A DNA stretch of 64,000 nt from Novosphingobium pentaromativorans US6-1 (GTDB lineage Bacteria > Pseudomonadota > Alphaproteobacteria > Sphingomonadales > Sphingomonadaceae). Position 1 is the first letter of the stretch. Every line of letters begins with the position of its first letter. Of the stretch, positions 60,372 through 64,000 are shown piece after piece. The DNA is taken from positions 1,753,501-1,817,500 of the forward strand of contig NZ_CP009291.1 in NCBI RefSeq assembly GCF_000767465.1, in the 5' to 3' direction. The translations under genes were made by a program, and so were the position numbers. The notes under the pieces are model-generated. The model was not told where the DNA came from, made no database searches, and worked only from the letters and a program-made list of their open reading frames with translations.

Positions 60372-60384
60372 AAAAGTAGACTTT

Positions 60385-61146
60385 ATGGTTCCCTCGATAT
60401 CCAAAGCCATCGCCATCCTGCGACTCATCTCCACGAAGGGAGGCATGGGCGTGAACGCGGTCGCGCGCGCGCTCAATCTCAGCCCAAGCAGTTGCTTCAA
60501 CATCCTGAAGACACTCGCCGCAGAGGATTTTCTGCGCTTCGATCCTGCAACAAAGGTCTATTCGATCGGGGACGGGCTGGCCGAACTGGTCCGGGTGCAC
60601 GGGCATGACGGCGACTGGCGCAACCTGCTTCATGCAGACCTTCGTCAGCTTGCCGACAGTACGGGCCGCAGCTCGGGCTTCTGGCGATACAGCGGCAATC
60701 GCTCCACGCTTGTCGATGTCATCGAAAGCCCACTGGAGACCCGGGTCCATCTCACGACGGGCCAGCGCCTACCGGCCCATCTGGGCGCGATCGGGCGGTG
60801 CCTCCTCGCACTTGAGGCTCCCGATGCGCGGCGCGTCGAGGAGATTATCGCAGAGTTGCGCTGGCAGGCGCCGCCGGATCCTGAGACTTACTTCAAGGAA
60901 CTGCTGGAAGTGCGCGAACGCGGCTGGGCGATGGACGACGGCCACTACCTGCGCGGCGTCGTGACCATCGCCGCCGCCATCGTCGGACCGAATGCGGTCC
61001 CCACATACTGCATCACGAGCACCGGTTTCTCCGGACAGCATTCGCCCGAAAAGCTGGAGGAAATCGGCACAAGGCTCGCCAGTATCGCCCGCAAGGCAGC
61101 CGCTCGCGCCTATGCCCTGCCTGCACAGAGCGCCCCGACCACATAA
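60385..61146 (+). CDS. IclR-family transcriptional regulator
   Basis: A 253-residue regulator. The N-terminal winged helix-turn-helix is MVPSISKAIAILRLISTKGG, MGVNAVARALNLSPSSCFNI and LKTLAAEDFLRFDPATKVYS. The effector domain includes LETRVHLTTGQRLPAHLGAI, GRCLLALEAP, and the late GPNAVPTYCITSTGFSGQHS. IclR proteins often control catabolic operons divergently transcribed from their own gene, which fits the eleven-gene operon beside it. No strong ribosome site is visible before the ATG, so the leader may be short. The ligand is probably a pathway acid. Confidence 0.92.
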   Translation: MVPSISKAIAILRLISTKGGMGVNAVARALNLSPSSCFNILKTLAAEDFLRFDPATKVYSIGDGLAELVRVHGHDGDWRNLLHADLRQLADSTGRSSGFWRYSGNRSTLVDVIESPLETRVHLTTGQRLPAHLGAIGRCLLALEAPDARRVEEIIAELRWQAPPDPETYFKELLEVRERGWAMDDGHYLRGVVTIAAAIVGPNAVPTYCITSTGFSGQHSPEKLEEIGTRLASIARKAAARAYALPAQSAPTT

Positions 61147-61181
61147 CCGGACCGGCCCATGGTCAGGGGCGCCGCGAATGA

Positions 61182-62099
61182 TCAGCCGTTGTAGTTCAGC
61201 TTGAGCCCCGGTCGTGGCCAGCGGCACTTGAACAGCTTGCCAGTGCCCGACGCGGTGATCCATGCGTCGCGCATGTCCTCGCCGCCGAAACAGATGTTGG
61301 TGACGATGGGATCGGGAAAGGCGATGTGCTCGGTCCCGCGCGTCTCGGGATCGAACACGGTGATACCCCCGTTGATAAGCGTTGCGACGCAGACCTTGCC
61401 GTCAGCCTCGATCGCAAGGCTATCGAGACTCTGATAACCAGGTAACGGACCCAGCACATTGCGGCGCATTCCCCAGCGGTCCACCAGCTGTTCGACTTGT
61501 CCAGGGCCGGTAATCTCGAACACGTAGACGCGGCTCGTATGGGATTCGGCCACGATCACCGACTTTTGATCAGGTGAAATTCCGACACCGTTGGGCGTGA
61601 TCATGCCTTCACGCACACGCCTGATCGTCTTGCCGTCCGCCGTGGCATAATAAAGGTGGCCGACGTCGTGCTTTTCGCCATCGGTCTTGCCCAAGTCGGT
61701 GAAATAGAACCCGCCGTCGCGGTCGAACACGATGTCGTTGGGCCCGCGCAGCGGCCGCCCATCGCAGCTGTCGTAGAGCGTCGTGAACTCGCCGGTAGCG
61801 AGGTCGACCCGCTGGATCGAACCGCTGGTGTAATCGCCCGGCGTGCCATGCGGCGCGACGATGCCGTCCACCAACATCCAGTTGAAGCCACCATTGTTGC
61901 AGACGTAGACCGCGCCGTCGGGGCCGATCGCAGCGCCATTCGGACCGCCACCCAGATGCGCGATCACCTCTACTGTCCCGTCGGGCAGGACACGACTAAG
62001 GGTCTGGCGCTTGATCTCGACCAGGATGACCGACCCGTCGGCCATGGCGATGGGTCCCTCGGGAAACTCCAGGCCCTCTGTAACCGTTTCAAATTCCAT
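61182..62099 (-). CDS. SMP-30/gluconolactonase family protein, second copy
   Basis: A 305-residue beta-propeller: MEFETVTEGLEFPEGPIAMA with the metal Glu, GGPNGAAIGPDGAVYVCNNG, RGPNDIVFDRDGGFYFTDLG, MITPNGVGISPDQKSVIVAE and PIVTNICFGGEDMRDAWITA. It resembles lactonases of the SMP-30 family and shares the fold with 48010-48891, although sequence divergence is large. The start is the ATG at 62099 with GAGGAAAAC upstream. It is convergent with iclR and 62 bases downstream of the alcohol dehydrogenase on the same strand, suggesting alcohol to lactone steps. Confidence 0.88.
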   Translation of the reverse strand: MEFETVTEGLEFPEGPIAMADGSVILVEIKRQTLSRVLPDGTVEVIAHLGGGPNGAAIGPDGAVYVCNNGGFNWMLVDGIVAPHGTPGDYTSGSIQRVDLATGEFTTLYDSCDGRPLRGPNDIVFDRDGGFYFTDLGKTDGEKHDVGHLYYATADGKTIRRVREGMITPNGVGISPDQKSVIVAESHTSRVYVFEITGPGQVEQLVDRWGMRRNVLGPLPGYQSLDSLAIEADGKVCVATLINGGITVFDPETRGTEHIAFPDPIVTNICFGGEDMRDAWITASGTGKLFKCRWPRPGLKLNYNG

Positions 62100-62161
62100 G
62101 TTTTCCTCGCTCCAAAATGGATGCAAGCCACTGCCCGAAGGCAGTGACGAGATGCGGCGAC

Positions 62162-63247
62162 TTAGTGGTCGAACTCGATCACCGCGCGGGCGACCTGGCC
62201 GTCGCGCATGGCATCGAAGCCCTTGTTGATTTCCTCCAGTGCCAGGCGCATCGTCACCATCTTGTCCAGCTCAAGCCGGCCCTGCATGTAGAGATCGATG
62301 ATCTGGGGGATCTGGATCGGGAAACGGTTCGAACCGAGATAGGAGCCCTGTAGCCTGCGCTCGCGAAGCAGGGCAAAGGCCGGAAAATTGACCATGTCCG
62401 AAGGCGGCGCGGCCCCGACCACGGTAGCCGTACCGCCCGGCTCTACCATCATGATGGACTGGGACATCGTAGCCCCCCTGCCCACGCATTCCAGCGCATG
62501 ACGCACGCCGCCACCGGTCAATTCCAGCACGGCCTCGACCGGATCCCCGTCTGCCGCGCAGATGAAGTCGGTTGCGCCGAAATCGCGAGCCAGCGCCTCT
62601 TTCCCGCGCGACATGTCGATCGCGATGATGCGGCCTGCACCGGCGATTTTCGCACCGTTGATGGCGGGCAGACCGACGCCGCCGCATCCGATCACCGCCA
62701 CCGTATCGCCTGGCCGGATGCCTGCTGTATTCACCGCGGCGCCGAACCCGGTCATCACCGCACAGCCGATCACCGCGGCACGGTCCAACGGCATGTCCCG
62801 CCGGATCGCCACAACGGCATGCTCGTGAGTGAGGATCTGCTCGGCAAAGGAGGAAAGCTTGAGGAATTGCGGGAGGTCATTGCCGTTCTGGGAAATACGC
62901 GAAGGCTCGTTTGCGCTGCGCACCGTATCTTCGGAAACGCACAGCGACATACGTCCGCCCAAGCAGTAATTACAATGTCCGCAATATGCTGTAATACACG
63001 TGACGACATGATCGCCCGGCTTCACTGTCTGGACTTCAGAACCGACCGCTTCCACGATTCCGGCACTTTCGTGCCCGAGAACGATAGGCATTTGCGTCGG
63101 ATACACGCCGTCCACAAAGCTCAGGTCGCTGTGACACAATCCGGCAGCTGCAGTGCGAATCAGAACTTCATGCGGCCCGGGCTTGTCCAACTGGACGTTT
63201 TCGATCGTCATCGGTTTGCCAGCTTCGCGCAGAACTGCAGCCTTCAT
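62162..63247 (-). CDS. Zinc-dependent alcohol dehydrogenase (class III-like MDR)
   Basis: A 361-residue zinc alcohol dehydrogenase. Catalytic zinc ligands are Cys in GLCHSDLSF, His in LGHESAG and a later Cys in VIGCAV; the structural zinc site is the CGHCNYCLGGRMSLC block. NAD binds at VAVIGCGGVGLPAINGAKIA with the following Asp in IAIDMSRGKEA. The start is the ATG at 63247 with GGAGAGAATGG upstream. It oxidises a primary or secondary alcohol, perhaps the side chain feeding the aldehyde or lactone steps. It is in a small operon with the SMP-30 gene. Confidence 0.93.
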   Translation of the reverse strand: MKAAVLREAGKPMTIENVQLDKPGPHEVLIRTAAAGLCHSDLSFVDGVYPTQMPIVLGHESAGIVEAVGSEVQTVKPGDHVVTCITAYCGHCNYCLGGRMSLCVSEDTVRSANEPSRISQNGNDLPQFLKLSSFAEQILTHEHAVVAIRRDMPLDRAAVIGCAVMTGFGAAVNTAGIRPGDTVAVIGCGGVGLPAINGAKIAGAGRIIAIDMSRGKEALARDFGATDFICAADGDPVEAVLELTGGGVRHALECVGRGATMSQSIMMVEPGGTATVVGAAPPSDMVNFPAFALLRERRLQGSYLGSNRFPIQIPQIIDLYMQGRLELDKMVTMRLALEEINKGFDAMRDGQVARAVIEFDH

Positions 63248-63498
63248 CCATTCTCTCCATGCAATTGCCGGCATCGATGTGACATCGGAATATATCCGCC
63301 CAGGCCGGCTCGGGCACAATGCGCGCCACGTTGATCATCCTGTGCCGATACAGGTCAAGGTAAAAATCCGAAAATAAATCGAACGACAACACCGGAGAAC
63401 CGGACGAGTACGAATATTCCGCAGCGAAATGGTCTTCAGGTGCGGATGCGGTTTTCGGAGATCTTCGCCTGACGTCCCCAAATGGCTATCATGCCGAA

Positions 63499-63517
63499 AG
63501 CGCGGAAAGGCCGCGCT
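63499..63517 (-). terminator. Hairpin at the end of the LysR gene
   Basis: AGCGCGG (63499-63505) and CCGCGCT (63511-63517) pair around five bases, touching the stop codon of the LysR gene. On the minus strand it is followed by TT, so it may be a weak terminator. The 3' neighbour is the alcohol dehydrogenase promoter region. Confidence 0.45.
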
Positions 63518-64000
63518 CACAGGATGGGAGCATGATCCACAATCAGTTCTTCCAGAAAATCCATGACCGCCCTGACCCTTGGCAATCGCGACAAGTCGCT
63601 GTGAACAACCAGCCAGTAGCTGCGCACGACCTCCACCTCATCGACCAGAATACGAACCAGGCGATCGTCCTTCTCCGAAGCCAGCACGTGGAGAATGCCC
63701 AGGCCCAGGCCCGCAGTCACTGCGAGATGCTGCGCAATGCTGGAGCTGGAGCGGAACACGACCCGAGCATCGGGCACGACATAGTCCAGCGCCACCATCT
63801 CGGGGGATGCGACCAGTTCGTCGATATAGGAGACGAAACCGTGGCTCTCGACATCCTTCAGCGTTTCGATCGTCGGATGCTGTTCGAGGTAGCTGCGCGA
63901 GGCATAGAGACCAAGCCGGAAATCGGTGAGCTTCCGGGCGATCAGCCGACCCCGAGGCGGCCTGCGCAACGTGATCGCAATATCGGCTTCACGCTTGGAC
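63517..64000 (-). CDS. LysR-family regulator, 5' end beyond window
   Basis: A partial gene of about 161 codons, open to the window edge. It contains only part of the effector-binding domain: READIAITLRRPPRGRLIAR, LGLYASRSYLEQHP, SSSIAQHLAVTAGLGLGILH and YWLVVHSDLSRLPRVRAVMD. The N-terminal helix-turn-helix is outside. It is on the same strand as the alcohol dehydrogenase and 270 bases upstream of it, so it may regulate that gene. The subfamily (single-domain effector, VVHSDLSRLPRVRAVMDFL ending) is common among sphingomonad LysR proteins. Confidence 0.85.
   Translation of the reverse strand, partial: SKREADIAITLRRPPRGRLIARKLTDFRLGLYASRSYLEQHPTIETLKDVESHGFVSYIDELVASPEMVALDYVVPDARVVFRSSSSIAQHLAVTAGLGLGILHVLASEKDDRLVRILVDEVEVVRSYWLVVHSDLSRLPRVRAVMDFLEELIVDHAPIL

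Overview
The window looks like sphingomonad DNA (Alphaproteobacteria, Sphingomonadales; Novosphingobium or Sphingobium type). It is GC-rich and carries a Usg-family gene, a CIRCE-controlled groESL pair, a DUF465 gene and an Hsp20 gene. These are followed by about 55 kb of densely packed, mosaic catabolic genes. Nothing shows whether this is chromosome or megaplasmid. I saw no tRNA, rRNA, insertion sequence or CRISPR array. All family calls come from reading motifs; no database search was run.

Left edge (1-2749, minus strand): a three-gene operon in the order TIR-like protein, GIY-YIG nuclease, PD-(D/E)XK-like nuclease. The last gene runs off the window. This looks like a defence-type cassette that I cannot match to a named system. 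Next (3383-7263) come the Usg pair and a heat-shock island: CIRCE operator, groES, a groEL without the usual GGM tail, a DUF465 protein, and hsp20 behind a probable RpoH promoter and a ROSE-like leader.

The catabolic region (8027-63247) contains an acyl-CoA ligase with a lipoyl-less E2-type acyltransferase, an aldehyde dehydrogenase, a Rieske oxygenase, a PhyH dioxygenase, an MpaB-type oxygenase, two KstD-like FAD dehydrogenases, a PRISE-like enone reductase, two ACMSD-like amidohydrolases, two TesB-like thioesterases, a class III CoA-transferase, two SMP-30 lactonases and several MFS transporters. Two parallel beta-oxidation modules stand out. The first (17244-20615, plus) is DUF35, Ltp-like thiolase, MaoC hydratase and SDR. 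The second (60286-49518, minus, eleven genes) is SDR, MaoC, HMG-CoA-synthase-like/OB-fold fusion, thiolase, acyl-CoA dehydrogenase, SDR, CoA-transferase A and B, acyl-CoA dehydrogenase, APH-like kinase and DUF2889. A divergent IclR regulator precedes it. A LysR regulator is cut by the right edge.

Together the genes fit uptake, Delta1-type dehydrogenation, ring oxygenation, CoA activation, side-chain beta-oxidation and thioester or lactone hydrolysis of a bulky alicyclic, possibly steroid- or terpenoid-like, substrate. The substrate is inference: no canonical ring-cleavage genes (for example hsaC-like) are present. Gene relics at 30652-30843 and 45801-45905, three APH-like genes and paralogous pairs show that the locus was assembled by repeated insertion and deletion.
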